A DNA stretch of 64,000 nt from Nelumbo lutea (lineage: Eukaryota; Streptophyta; Magnoliopsida; Proteales; Nelumbonaceae), in assembly GCA_022828595.1 (NCBI GenBank), contig JAKGHH010000007.1, forward strand, positions 41,711,973-41,775,972, given 5' to 3'. Positions within the stretch are counted from its first letter, which is position 1; each line of letters begins with the position of its first letter. Position numbers and translations under genes: made by a program. Shown here piece after piece: positions 44,448 to 56,899 of this stretch. The notes below the pieces were generated by a model that was not told the DNA's origin, did not search any database, and worked only from the letters and a program-made list of their open reading frames with translations.

Positions 44448-45101
44448 TCCTTTTAGGCTTCCCCTCTACCCATCATACTGTGGCTACTGTTGCGGTGGGA
44501 TGTAGCCAGAGGGGTATGGTTTATACAAGATGTAGTTAGAATAGGGTTTTTGGAGTATAAGTGCAAATTGGATTTTGTTGTGGCTTTCCTCCATCAAACC
44601 CTAGACATATTCTTTCAGTTTAATGAAGTTGTTGGGTGAATTTGTCGTTGTGTTTTCTAGTTGGACTACACGGGGTTGTTTGACAGCAGAGAAACAGGTT
44701 TTCTATGTTGTGTGTTACATAGGCACGGGGTTTGTTCTGAAAGGATGCTCATTTATACTAGGGATCAGGTTTGTACGGTGACTAGCAAGGGCGGGTGCGG
44801 AAGGGACGATGGGAGTGAGTGGGGAATGATCAATTGCCGATGTCCTTTGGAGGAGCACTTGTATGGTGTTTCTCATCTTGGCCTACATCTACTCTATTCG
44901 GTTAAAATGAACCTCAAATTCATACACCTTGTTGGACAAGATTCCAATGTCAAACTATTTGACAGACTCCTCCTGACCTATCTGATCTCTGACTTCTGGG
45001 TTGATGCTCTCATGTTCATTGGGTTGCCCTTCTAGGACAAGGGAAAGATTGATCCTATGGATGGCCATCCTCCGTGATCAATGTATAACCATAGATTCTA
45101 A
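44448..45101 (-). pseudogene. Element E Gag N-terminal part and leader
   Basis: The minus strand next to D gives KPYPSGYIPPQQ, a stop, then PQYDG and RGSLKGHV, which runs into the Gag half at 38097. Further upstream the frame is broken. No convincing primer-binding site was found next to the LTR at 45102. Confidence 0.5.
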
Positions 45102-45830
45102 TGTGAGTAGTCCGGTAAGGCTGAAAGTGGTGGTCTCCTTGAAAGATGAAGGGAGGCAAGAGGCGAGGGTAGGCTAAGGGCTCTAATTGATAGAATTATG
45201 TGTTTGTTATGATTCATGCCTCCGTTTATAAGGAAAGATCCTGAGGTCCTGAAAGGAAGGAATCAAAAGAGTTTGACTCCAACTTGGAGAGGGAATCTTT
45301 AATTCGATGTCAATTGTCAGGGGGACACTGCTAAGGGTTTGCCATATGTGATATGAGATCTCTTTCTGACAAGGTTTCCTTTCATCTGAGGATTCTCAGA
45401 ATACACATACACCACTTCCTTTCGTGGGTCTCCAATGCTGACGTGGCATGGACGACATTGGTTTTAGTCTTGACATGTCTCTCTTAATCCTAGTGGGCAT
45501 TCTGTCACGAGCGATGTCAGCCAGTCATTATATTTTTGTTTATCACTGATTTGTGATGGCTCTAAACTCATCGCAAGCTTGTGATGGCTTTGGGGTCATC
45601 GTAGGTCCATGGTGACCTTGAGTTCATCATCGATATTATGTCTTTAAGTTCATCGCAGGCCTGTAGTTCCCTTGAGCTCATCGCAAGCTCGTGTAGGCTT
45701 TGAACTCATCGCAAGTTTGTGCAAGTTCTTACCTCATTGCAAATCTGCACCGCATCATGAACTCGTCGTGGGTGCATCTACGGTATTGGTTTAGCACCTT
45801 CTATGCTATTATAGTGATGGTGAACAACAT
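45102..45830 (-). repeat. 5' LTR (partial) of gypsy element E
   Basis: Matches 30731-31457. On the minus strand TATAAA (45232-45237) is followed by cggaggcatgaatc and ~130 bp of R/U5-like sequence ending CTCACA. Similarity stops near 45828, where plus-strand RNase H sequence begins, so the U3 part is missing. Confidence 0.6.
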
Positions 45831-45930
45831 GTACCTACACCTAAAGAGATACCCCTCATCGTAGTAGTAGATGACACCGAATGGGAGATGGAATTTGATG
45901 GTAGCTGCAATAATTCCTTAGTAAGCACAT
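45831..45930 (+). pseudogene. Gypsy RNase H fragment
   Basis: Plus-strand DTEWEMEFDGSCNNS is the start of the additional RNase H of Tat-type gypsy Pol (W-x-M-x-F-D-G-S, including the first catalytic aspartate). The frame ends after a few more codons. It may be the continuation of element C after the insertion of E. Confidence 0.5.
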
Positions 45931-46019
45931 GAGTGACCTTGACATCCCCTTCAAGCGATACTATAACATACTCCATTTTTTTATCCCTTTTTATACTTCA
46001 TCCTACATCCATCCTTAAG

Positions 46020-46690
46020 CTAAGTACATGCATAAATCTATGAGTTTAGCTCATGAGAAGTAGCATCAAAAGGCCATCTTGACCCTCTTCTATACCTAGA
46101 GTATCTAGTAGGTACATGCATGGCAAGGGTCTAACTCTCCCTTGGCCGATATCAAAAAGTGATAAATCTCCATGATCATTTAGTTAGACCCAAGGCCAGG
46201 TGGATGCATAACTCTATGAGTTAGCCCTTGGGAAACAACATCCAAAGGCCATGTTGACCTGCTTTAAGTTCTTAAACTCCTAGAGTATCTAGTAGATATG
46301 TATGGTGAAGGGTCTAACCCTCCCTTGACTAGTAGCAAAGGATATTCCATTCCTTTAGCTGAACTTAGGTCAAGTAGATGTCTGACTTTGTGAGTTCACT
46401 ATTGAGAAGCAGCACCAAAAGGCTACTTTGACATTAATACCTTCAAAAATTTGGGATGTCTAGTAGATACACGTACGGTGTAAGGGTTAATACTCCCTTG
46501 GTAGTATCAAAAAGACACTCCTATGTTCCTTCATAACTTTCAAACTCAAATATCCTTCTTGCACTTCTCTAATCCAAATTGAGTAGATGCTTGACCCAAT
46601 GAGTTTACTCTTGGAAAGCAACATCAAAAGGTTGTTGTTTCATCTAAGTTGTCTAGTAAATAAACATGGTGCAGGAACTAATCACCCTTT
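46020..46690. repeat. Diverged tandem repeat, ~175-200-bp units
   Basis: Four units are anchored by gtacatgcataaatctatgag (46024), gtggatgcataactctatgag (about 46198), gtagatgtctgactttgtgag (46373) and gtagatgcttgacccaatgag (46573). Each is followed by agcatcaaaaggcc and later gtctagtagatac and ctcccttgg. Spacings are about 174, 175 and 200 bp. Probably noncoding LTR or UTR of a gypsy element. Confidence 0.8.
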
Positions 46691-47929
46691 ACCAATATTA
46701 AAAGACATCCCTCTTCTGGTCTTAACCTAGAACCAAAAGTCTTTTCTAAAACCCAAAAGTCTTTTATAAAATCCAAAAGTCTTCTCTAAATTAGAATTTG
46801 ATCCTAACTACACTAGTTGCTCAGATCCCAAAATTAATAATAAAAAAAGAAAGAACAAATACACCAAACAACATCAAATCCTAGTACCTAACTAGTGAAA
46901 AAAAAATCTATTTCCAAAATGGTTCAATATCGAAATCAATCAAATCAATAAAAACACAAATAAAGAAAAAAACTCATTAATAATCAAAGAAAATCATAGA
47001 AAATATCAATATATAATGAGTCCAGTAAGATTCGTTGTCAAGTAAAAACCTCTTTACCAATGAAAATCTCAGCCACCTATGTCAAAATTCCAAAAAATCA
47101 ACAATTCATAAAAAACATCAAAATCTATAAGCACTCTTTCAATTTTATCAAAATCAACAATGTTAGTAAAGTTAAATCAAATCCTAAAAGATTCATCAAA
47201 GTTTCTTTGAGCAACAAATTTGTTTCCTTTTTCTAACAAGAGGTCCACTAATTTAAGACATTTTCCATGCATATGCTAGTCTTGTCATCCTTAAATCCCT
47301 ACACATCCTTACTAGATTCTCTTGAAATTCCTATATAAGAACCTACATAGCCAGTCTTCTTCATTGTAGGACCCCTCCAATCAATAGCCAAAACTACCAT
47401 AAAATAAACACCTCCCTTTCTAGCCAACACCTGTGGAATCACTTCAACTCTAGCACTTCACATAACATCTATTACCATAACCTTGTCTGTAGCATCTTAC
47501 ACCCTTGACAATCCAAGATTAATCTCAATCAATTATTGCCTAAGATCCAAGATCTAGTTAACTAATCCATAAAAACCTCAATAGCTCTGGCTGCATAATA
47601 GGGGAAAATTTGTTTTTTCGTGATTTTTCATTGTTTTACTTGCACTTCATCTTTTGCATGAGAATGTTGCATGCCATTGCATTTTGCATCACTAGACCTA
47701 TTCCCTAGGCTTCCCATCTTCTCAAAATCTAGTTATAACAACCCATAGTAGTTTGTCCCCACCTATTAGGAGCTTGATCTAGTAAAATAGGGTAATCCAC
47801 CTTAGAACATTCAGGCCAACCTGCCTTTAATAGAATATAACAAAGCAGCACAACACAAATTAAGTAAATTAAATATTCAAATTTATTTTAACCCAAAAAG
47901 ACCCTTTTCAAGTTTGTAAGGGAGTATGT
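46691..47929. other. AT-rich sequence without recognised genes
   Basis: A three-fold acccaaaagtctttt repeat at 46732-46795 and long A-rich stretches. It precedes a plus-strand gypsy Gag and may be its leader. Nothing else recognised. Confidence 0.4.
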
Positions 47930-48930
47930 CGCTACTCAACCTCTAACCGAGCAGGAGTTGTCGATTGTGCTAATAAGAGTTAATCAAGATGAAGGACATA
48001 TGAGCATTCCAGCCACAAGAGATAATTGAGTTCAACGCTTTGTGCCCTTACCCCAACCTTGACCTTGCTAAGAAGGTCAAAATCCAAAATTCCACAAGTA
48101 TGGTGTGTCTAATCGTCCCAAAGCACACATCCTCCTTTATTACACAGGCATGTTTCAACTTTGATTAGATAAAAAGATGCTTAGTCCAATTATTCTCTAA
48201 TAGCCTAAAAGGAGCCGCTTTGGATTGGTATATACCCAGCTCAACATAGACACCTGAAAAACATGGAGTAAACTAATGAAACAATGTATTAAGAGCCTTG
48301 ATTTCCACCCATTGCCAACACTTAGTGGTCTTCAACACCTTACTCAAGGACCAGATGAAAACTCTGTCGTGTATTTGAAATAATAGAAGATTATGTCTAT
48401 CAAAGTGGAGGAACCTTTACAAGAGGATAAGGTTGTTAGGATTTTTGTCATGTCAGAGAACTCTTCTATTCATTAATGATAGGACAAAGTTTACAAGACT
48501 TTCATCAATTGCAAAGAGCCTACTGTCATTATTGTTGTACATCAACCTTCCTCTTCAATGTAGAAATGTCAAATTTTAATTTATCTTTTCAAAAGAAGAG
48601 TCAAGAAACAATTGACTCCCCTCCCTCCACAGTCTCAATTGCTTCCCTAGTTGATAAAGAATGGATATTTAACATCTTTGGCACCAAAACAGATCCCTAA
48701 TCATTTACCAAAGAGCATTAAGTTAGATGAGTATTGTGTTTATCACCAAGGATAAATGCACTTAACGGACAACTGCACAATTCTCAAAGTCAACATCCAA
48801 GATCTCATCGACGTCGAATAGTAACCTTTATAGCATCGCTATGTAATCAATTTGTGACCTTCTCAAGAACTACGATCGGTCTAATCCCTCAAAAGGGGTA
48901 TATAGGCAACCTGGGCAATGGTGCTTAGGT
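47930..48930 (+). pseudogene. Gypsy Gag remnant, element F
   Basis: Read with frame changes: CPYPNLDLAKKVKIQ (near 48050), LFSNSLKGAALDWY (48190-48231; the family phrase is SLTGAAxxWY), then a helical part and LDEYCVYHQG, stop, MHLTDNCTILKVNIQDLID (48723-48815), which matches the cysteine/histidine motif near the Gag end. Plus strand. Stops every 30-60 codons. A different family from elements C and E by wording. Confidence 0.6.
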
Positions 48931-50999
48931 ATGACTTAGATAATCAAATAAAAATAAAACCCCCAAGACTTTCAAATTAACACCTTTTTGTGTCCCTCCC
49001 CTAAAAGCTTAGGCTTCCTACCCAAACACCTTGTAGGTACCAACCCTCATAATCCAGGCATTGCTTGCATCATTGCATTACATGCACACACATCATACAC
49101 AAACTTTACTAACATTCATTCATGGCATGTTTTCATTTCATCTAAAGTCCAATGCTCCTAATAGGAAAGATGATCACACCACTACTTTTACGTAACCCTC
49201 AAAGTTGATTGGCTAATCTCTCACAATGAAGCAACACCACTAATTTTTACGTAACCCTTTATTTCAAGGCCCACACCACCCATTCAACCATCCAAGAAAT
49301 AAGTAAAGAAATTCACCCCATTACCTTGTCAACCTTCCCAACTTTTTCCCATGTTGGTCAAAAAAGGGTACCTTCACTTCTTGTCCTAGAAACCTCCTGT
49401 AAATCCGAAGAGTTTCAACCAGAAGGCTTATTGTGCCTACCATCAAAGACTAATGACGGTTGGCAATTGAAGTATGTTATCCAATGCCTCATTGATGATG
49501 GCCAGTACAACTTGTGGACATGTTGTTGCACAAAGCATCTTTGCATTAAACTCTGTTTTATTAATCTTCGCACCTTGAACCTCATTGTACTCAATTTTTT
49601 ACTTAATGAAAGTATTTTCTTTCTATATCTTTTGTTGATCTATGTTTGTGCCCCACTGCTTACTCCCGATAGAACAACAAATTCAACAAGGTTCCATTTA
49701 TCCTTCCAGCATATCTAGATTTGATGATTGAAAACTAACTTGATTGAGGACTTGTGACAAGTCCCATGGATATGTTATTGAGAAAAGCCAGATGTTTGAA
49801 GATGGGGAAAACCTAGTTAGCATAGACACTAAAGAAACATTCCAAGGGTAATTGAATAATGAAGAACAAAGTCTATTTGCAATTGCTTTTCTTGAGTTAG
49901 TATAGAATAAAGGCATCCTTACAATACCATTTTCCGCTAATCATTTCCCCTTGGTCCCTCATCATTCATTCAGATGACAGTCGGCCCATTTGAGCCTTTT
50001 GAGCCTCTCATCAAAACCTTCCTTTAACAAAACCCACAAATTTCTAAGGATACATAGATCAAATGGCAAAGAAAAAAAGAAAAAATAAATAAAAAGAATC
50101 CAAAAGGGGAAAGAAAGTGAAGAAAGGAAAAAGGAAGAGATAAACTAAGGGCAAACTCACTAAAAGGCCTTAGCATTTTCAAGAGTAATGATTCCCCCTT
50201 AAGCAATCAATGGTGACAAGCTTAACATGTATGAATCATGCATACAATCAAGAGATGAAGCTAGGCCATCTATCAGTTGATTTTACCTTGTTTACTCTAA
50301 CCCCCTTTATTTTATCCACTAACCACCCTTTTAAGCCTTTACGTAAACCATTTTCTTTGACTAAACCCTTTTTCGAAGAAATGGATGTCAAATGTTCGAA
50401 TGCCCTTAAACTAAATAAAAAAAGGAAATAAAGGCAAAAGGGAAAAACTAGGGCAACAAAGTGTGATTTTAAAGAAAAAACAAAAACAAAAAAACAAAAG
50501 AAAAAAGAAAAAAGCAGGGGCAGTTAAGCAAGCAAGGCTAACATTTATTCTTTAATTTCACTTTTAACCCCACCTCATTCTTCATCCCAACATAAAGTCC
50601 TCTTGGATAAAGAAATATGTATAATTCATGGCATCAAAAGACATGGAAAGAATTTTTCAATCCTTACATCTAAAGGGAAGCAAAAAAAGAAAGAAAAAAG
50701 GAAGAAAAGGCAAGAATATGCTAAATGTCCTATTTGGCAACTTAAGCATCCAAAACCCATTTCAAAAAAGTATTTGAGCCTCCTATCCTTTAATTCTAAA
50801 CTTGCCCCAAGCACATTTTGTTCCATCTAATAAGACCTCGTCGATCTTAGAAAGATTATCAAGCTAACATTGGATAATCTTTTTTTCATTGACAATGACG
50901 AAATCAAGTACAAACACCCCAGAGGTTAAAAAACAAAAAAGAAAAAAGTTTGAGTTGGAAACACTAAACTAAGTGTAAAATAGGCACAATAATCTATCT
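48931..50999. other. Unassigned sequence, probably gypsy internal DNA
   Basis: No protein domain found. A 130-codon open stretch (49326-49715) resembles nothing recognised. A repeated phrase accactaxtttttacgtaaccct occurs at 49176 and 49228. 50040-50500 and 50660-50720 are purine-rich, lysine-coding low-complexity sequence. Confidence 0.4.
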
Positions 51000-51240
51000 T
51001 TTGCTTCTTGCGACTCGCCCTCAAGAGATAAAATCCATCAAAATATTTCGCTTCGTGAGATTCATCTTCGAGCATAATGCAAATTAATCAAAAATTTTTT
51101 CTTCATGCACCTCGCCTTTGGGCATAATCCTAAAATTCGTAAAAATCCTTCACTTTTTGCAACTTACCTTCAGGCATAATCCTAAGTATTTTCACTTCAC
51201 CCTCGGGAATAATCCTAACATCAAAAAAGAAAAGTGAGAA
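51000..51240. repeat. Diverged ~60-bp tandem repeat
   Basis: Four units end in (g)cataatcc or its variants. The pattern is cttcttgcaactcgccttcg then ggcataatcctaaaatt and a T/A-rich tail. Confidence 0.6.
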
Positions 51241-51399
51241 AAAGATCAATCGTTTCATATACTAATACAAAGGCAAAAAAGTCTTTTAAAAGTTTTTCCA
51301 TTCATGCATAATCATAAAATTCAAAAGTCGCCTCTAGGAATAAAATTTGATTTCAGTGTGTGGTAGAATGTTGAGAAGTGCAAAAAACTTGATAGTTTG
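51241..51399. other. Spacer before gypsy LTR
   Basis: Nothing recognised. Confidence 0.4.
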
Positions 51400-51861
51400 T
51401 GACAATACCACCTGATGGAGGGAGATTTGACCCGACCCCTTGGCCATGCTACACGTAGAAGCAACCGAGAGTGACCTGGCAGAAGCGCCAGCTCGGCACG
51501 GCAGCAAGCCTACAACCCGAGCTCTAAGCTGAAGATTTCCAAGCTCCCCCAAAAAAGGAACCCACAACCTGAGCTCTCCCTTCGAGGTCCTGAGCCTTAC
51601 AAGGAGCACAAAAGGCAAAAAACCCGAACTGCCCACACAGGGGCAGTTCGGGCCATACTTCTATCTGAACTCAAGACCACCTCGCACACCACTTTGGCTC
51701 CAAGTCGCCTAAATGAAAAACCGTACCTAACCCCCAGGAAGCCTGTATACGGAGGCGGCGCACCTGACTGATTAGGGGTCCGACACATGACAGCCGCCCT
51801 CCAACGGCCACCTGCCACCGCCATCTCAGACGTGGCAGAGACGACCCTGACAAGGAATAAT

Positions 51862-51985
51862 GGAGGTTATGACACCCGAACTGGCAACTGGCAACTGGCA
51901 ATGGAGGTTATGACACCCGATCTGGCAGAGGAAATGACACCCGATCTGGCGGAGGTAATGATACCCGAACTGGCAGAAGTATGGA
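51862..51985. repeat. ~24-bp tandem repeat in gypsy LTR
   Basis: Four to five units of ggtaatgacacccgatctggcagag with variants, plus a triple aactggc step (51881-51900). Lies upstream of the TATA box. Confidence 0.85.
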
Positions 51986-52004
51986 AGTAAGTGTACAGGG
52001 TGAT

Positions 52005-52010
52005 TATAAA
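52005..52010 (+). promoter_or_regulatory. TATA box of gypsy LTR
   Basis: TATAAA within gattataaaaggcccccat, about 95 bp before the R/U5-like sequence. Confidence 0.45.
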
Positions 52011-52235
52011 AGGCCCCCATCTCTCAAAGAAGGAGGTATGTGATTCTTGCGCTTTCTGGTCTTAAAGTTCCTCATTTCCCTTGCCTCCTCAAAAACACTA
52101 ACTTAAGCTTCGGAGTGTTCCAACTGGGTTCCTCCCCGGAAGTCTCCATTTTCTTCCTTGTTTCAGGCACCTCCGATCTCGTCAGAGGTGAGGTAACCGG
52201 CAACTAGGACCAACTGGATTGCGCACCATCACCAC

Positions 52236-53500
52236 CATATCTTCAAACCATCCTTATGGAGTTTAAACTATCACTAGGCATTAGATTTATTTGTATAACA
52301 TAGGCTAAAACCTAGACCCAAACCAAATCCTTCAATCCACACCTCTAATCAAAGATCCATCACTTCCATTAGATTTAGGACATTGAAAAGTGCCTACCCA
52401 CCAAATTTTGCTCCAAATTAAATTTCCACATTTAACCGTCCATCAAACTAAGATTCTGTTTCAGTAAATCACGTTAATTAGAGCACACCATCCATAGATC
52501 TCCATCATCTAAGCATTATTTGAATAATCAAACACCACCACCATGTTTAGAGACCCAAAAAAAAATCCTATATGTCAAATTTCATAGCCTAATTCACTCA
52601 TTTGACTATTAAACTAGAAAGAATCCATTTTGACACATTAAATTAAATCGTCACATCTGTTGTCTCAACCTAGGTCTTCAAGAGGGCAAGGACTGACGTT
52701 AGCCCCTTACCTAACCTGTTAAAACACTTGGACCAATAAAATTAAGCCAAGAAGACTTTAAAAGCCCGAAAACCCAAAGATACCCCCACTTAAAATAAAA
52801 ACAAAAAAAAAATAGCATTTATAGGCATGTCAAATTTATGTTTTTAGCTACAAACAGCCCCAAATACGAGACTGTAACATCTGGCACGCCCAAGCTCCAA
52901 TTAGATGCACAAAACCCATGAAAATCAACCCCAAACTAAGAAAATCTTTTCACCAATTAGGAAAGCTTGACTGAGCACGTATTTCTGCCAAAATCTTTAT
53001 CCAATTTCATATTAAAACTATGTTAAAGCCTAGGCTCTCTGATTGGGTGAATTAAAGACTGGATCCCTTCCTTTCCTTTATAAATGGAGACCCATTCAAG
53101 TTCTAAGGAAAGATCTAGAGAAATAATTAAAAGAGAAGAGATATCTTAAAAACATCTCCAAGCTTTATAGAACTTTCATTCATGAGAAATCCCCCAAGGT
53201 TTTGAACCTAAAACTTCAAATCTGCCACTATGTTGTCAGATTGAAGACTTTGCAATGAAAAGCACTCCTTAACTCAAGAATCCATTCAAGATTTATTCTA
53301 TCTTGTCTTAGTTGCTGGAAAATTCTTATCAATGTCATACATGAGAGGTAAGCCTAGTCTTTGTTTTCTTGTATGTTTCTTCGTTAGAAATTAAGCCTAA
53401 ATAACTCTCATATTAGGCTGCTATAGCAACTTAGAGAGAGGGGTGCCTAACACCTTCCCTCTCCCAATCCTTCTGGATTTAGAATTTCTCGGTTAAGTGA
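52236..53500. other. Unassigned, possible second LTR-like sequence
   Basis: Mostly AT-rich with no gene. Near 53435 the phrase ggggtgcctaacaccttccct is typical of the R/U5 part of Ogre-type LTRs, preceded by tttataaatggag (53076-53088), a possible TATA. Not enough to set boundaries. Confidence 0.3.
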
Positions 53501-56242
53501 CTTTCTTAGATAAGAATAAAGTTGCTATCAAGACAATAAGATCAAACTTTAAAGATGAAATGAGGGCCCATTTCTCTGAAAAATTGGTGATAATTTCATC
53601 TTTTCAAGTTGGTCATGAGCTTCCTGGAGCTTATAGACATGATATCCAAAATTCTAACATTGAACTATATCATGAGAGTTTGTAGGCTTAAAATAATCAT
53701 TGCATTTCCATCTGTAGTTTTGCCTACCATAATACTGATAATCATGGACATGTATATTGTCCTATCTGTATTGGTTTTAGGAAAACTAATTCAAAAAACA
53801 ATGTATTTTTTATTTTTGACTGATTGCATATTAAAAGGTAGAAAATCTCTATCTTGCTTTAAACCAATCCCCTTTTCTTTACGAAAAGAACCCATTCTTT
53901 TCAAGCTACATGCCAGGTATTTTTTGTCAATGTCATTATTTTGGGTAATAAGGTAAATGTACTTGATAAATTAGGTGCAATTTTAAAGTCTATTCATGAC
54001 TTAAAATGGGCTCTCTTAAATTAAACAATGTTGCATTGTTTGAATTTTAGATATGGATTGTGACATGCTGAATAGCATTATATTTCCACATTCTAATCTC
54101 ACTAATTAATTACCTTTATGTCTTCCATCTTGAGCTTTTGTTCCTTTTTTTTATTTTATTGGAAGATTGTTATATGAATACAATCAACACATAATTGAAA
54201 TTGAATATTCCTTTGTTTTCTTTTAAACCATTAGTTTAATAATTGGAAAATGTGTCGTGTGCACACTCTAGTGCATTATGTACTATAATATTGTTAAGTA
54301 TACAAAGCCCATTGTACATGAACAATAAAGGAGTTAACTATCAGATCTTAGTTATCTATGCTTTTTTGCTAGTACATTTTTCAAAGCTCTTATATTTAAA
54401 ACTTTAATTCTCCATGGCTATATATGATAAAATTATGTTGTATTGACTACACTATTGTCTAGGCCTTTCATCTTCAAGTTTTGCTTTTCTTATTTGTTTG
54501 ATTTTATTACTTTTCCAACAATATGACGTTTTTCTTCTTCTAATAATTAGAATGCCCTCAAATGGAGTTCAAAGTGACAAACAATTAAGGTTTGTTCCTT
54601 ATATGCCTTCCTACTTTAAATTGTAATGCAATTATATGAGATAGAACTCTATGTAAAATTTTTCAGCATATATGACATGCTTAACATAGCACATGTCACT
54701 ATCAACAAGGGTAGACATAAGGTTGGGTGCGTATATAAGTATGCTTTAATTGTTTCTAAGATGTTCTTATGGACATATTTAAAATTTTACATTGTATACC
54801 TCCATTAATTGTGAAAACTAAAAATTTCATTGCTTTAAAGCATTAAAATATGTAGAAATTTATTTCTCTTACTTGTTGTTGGACCTTGTGGAAGGAACAC
54901 AATAGTAGGGAATTTGAAAATTTTGAGCATAAATTGGAGATCATCTTAGGTGGGATGGAGTAATCCATTGTGGGGTGGGCCAGATACTAGAAGAGCTTGC
55001 AACATTTTAAGTTCCATTATTTTTGTTCCCATCGGTAGGGAATTTTTTATATCATAGTTTTTCTTTTTGAGTAAGATTTATTGCACATTTCTTCTCTTTC
55101 ATGTATAATTAGTAACCTCCTATACATATTTTTTTAAGGGTGCATCTTCCTCTTTATTAGTACAAAAATCAAGCTTCACTTGACCAAAAGAATGGAGAGA
55201 GTGTTAATAGATGCATTCTAAAGTAGGGTATTAACTAGAAAACATCATGAAGTCTCCCAAGGAATCCTTAGAGTAGCTTATTAAAAGATTTGGTTGCATC
55301 TTGTTTTTTGGCTGATGTATTAAAGCTTTTCATCTTATTGTGTTTTATTCAAGGATTAAAGTATCAGTAGGAAAACATGGATACGGGACAAAATATATGA
55401 AAAACTTGGATACACTAGGAAAACAACCATAAATAATGTATAAATATATAAGAAAGTATACATAAAAATATATCATACAATGCATTAATTAAGAGTCCAA
55501 GATGGACTTGTTATATTTATCATAATTATTAAATCAATTATTTTCTATTTTATTATTTTTACATTTTAACATTAACAAAAATGTTAACCAAATATTAAAT
55601 TCTCAAATATAAATTAAATTATCATTTAATAATTTATAAAAATATATAATTTTAACTTAAAATATATAAAACTGGTTAAATTTTCTAAGATATATATCAT
55701 ATGAAAATTCATAATTTTTAATTATTAAAATAATTATTTTATTATTACAATTGTTATTTGTATTTTTTAAAATTAAAAATCAATTTTCCATATAAATGTA
55801 GATTAATGGATTTGATAAATTTAATTTAATATTATTTTTTGATATTTTATAATCAAAGTTTTATTTTTTGTAAATAATAAATATGTTGCCATTTAATGTA
55901 AATTAAAATATTAATTAGTAATTATAAAAATATATAAAATTTGTAAGATATATATCATGTGCAAATTTATAAATTTTAAATATTAAGGTAATTATTCTAC
56001 TATTAATATTCTATTTATATAAATTTCTTGAGATTAAAATCATCTTTTGATATAAATACTTTTTTGTACTTTTAATGTAAATATAAAATTAATAGATTAT
56101 TGATTCCATTTGTTTATAAAATACTATTTTTAAATATTATTTATTTTAATTTTTAATTGGGTTGTTAAATATAAATGTTGATTATTTATTTGGATAAGCA
56201 TTAATAAAACTCTGTTATTTCATTAAGTATCACAAAAAATGG

Positions 56243-56315
56243 CATGGCCAAGTGGCTTGACGAAGAACGTATGGCTCTCATTCCACGCGCCCATGTCTCT
56301 GGTTCTAATCACGTT
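56243..56315 (+). ncRNA. tRNA-like or SINE-like sequence with A and B boxes
   Basis: TGGCCAAGTGG (56245-56255) fits the A box of RNA polymerase III promoters and GGTTCTAATCAC (56301-56312) resembles the B box with two changes. A CACGCG phrase between them recalls class II (Ser/Leu) tRNAs. No cloverleaf closes, so this is at most a SINE head or tRNA fossil. A perfect hairpin (56365-56387) follows. Confidence 0.25.
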
Positions 56316-56364
56316 ATTTAGCATGAAATTTGAATTTTTAATCGAAGACGCTACATATGGGTTG

Positions 56365-56387
56365 GTATCGGTGCATATGACCGATAC
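56365..56387. other. Perfect 8-bp hairpin
   Basis: GTATCGGT, seven-base loop, ACCGATAC. Function unknown. Confidence 0.5.
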
Positions 56388-56899
56388 TGGATAGATATTT
56401 AATTCCTTGTTTATGTCATTGATATAGTCTATTGTTTTTTGTATTTTTATATTAGAAAAATTTATCAATTTAGGGGATTGACTTTTAATAACTTTGTACA
56501 ATAACAACAAATTTATATTGCATAATTAATAATTAGATTTCCATACATGATTTTATATATCAAAAAATGTGACTTTTAACTTATTTTTTATTATTTTCTT
56601 ATAGGTCAAACATGCTAAAGGAAATACTTCACACATGCAGATGGAAACAAAATTGATCAAATTTTACAAGTCAAGTGTTTTTTGAATTGAGTTTCATGCA
56701 TTCGAGAATTTGTAATAGATTTTAAACACATGGATGTATTAAAGCACCTTGAGATGCAATTCATTTTTTCATTATATAATCTTTTATTAGAATTTTGCAT
56801 TCAAGTTTCATCTTATATTATGAATGAAATAAATTGTGTTTGTATTTGATGCAAAAAAATGCTTCAAAAAAGTAAAGAAAAAAAAATTAGGATGTAACC

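Larger units (their letters stand above)
30731..45830 (-). mobile_element. Ty3/gypsy retrotransposon, element E (host of D)
   Basis: Bounded by two same-orientation copies of an LTR-like sequence starting TGTGAGTA (30731 and 45102). Between them on the minus strand, from right to left, are gag (44443-45060 and 37662-38097, split by element D), gag C-terminus, protease (split by a MITE), linker, RT, H2C2 zinc region and integrase. The right LTR copy is matched only for its first ~730 bp. The flanking pentamers do not agree. Element E follows directly on the RNase H of element C, and an RNase H start on the plus strand lies just beyond its right end, so it may be nested in C. Confidence 0.65.
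51400..52235 (+). mobile_element. GC-rich Ty3/gypsy LTR
   Basis: A GC-rich island in AT-rich surroundings with a tandem array (51862-51985), TATA box (52005-52010), then cttaagcttcggagtgttcc (52102) and cctccgatctcgtcagaggtgagg, the R/U5 style seen at 1230 and on the minus strand at 25500. Outer ends not fixed; no primer site found after it. Confidence 0.5.

Noticed and set aside
44661..45035. 124-codon plus-strand open stretch
   Set aside because: It lies antisense to the Gag/leader part of element E and has no recognised domain.
49326..49718. 130-codon plus-strand open stretch with a hydrophobic C-terminus
   Set aside because: No recognised domain, located in gypsy-derived debris, no counterpart elsewhere in the window.
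53560..53960. Possible transposase-like phrase HGHVYCPICIGFRKTNSK
   Set aside because: A Cys-x-x-Cys word is present, but no second metal-binding pair or transposase core could be found in any frame, so it was not called as a CACTA transposase.
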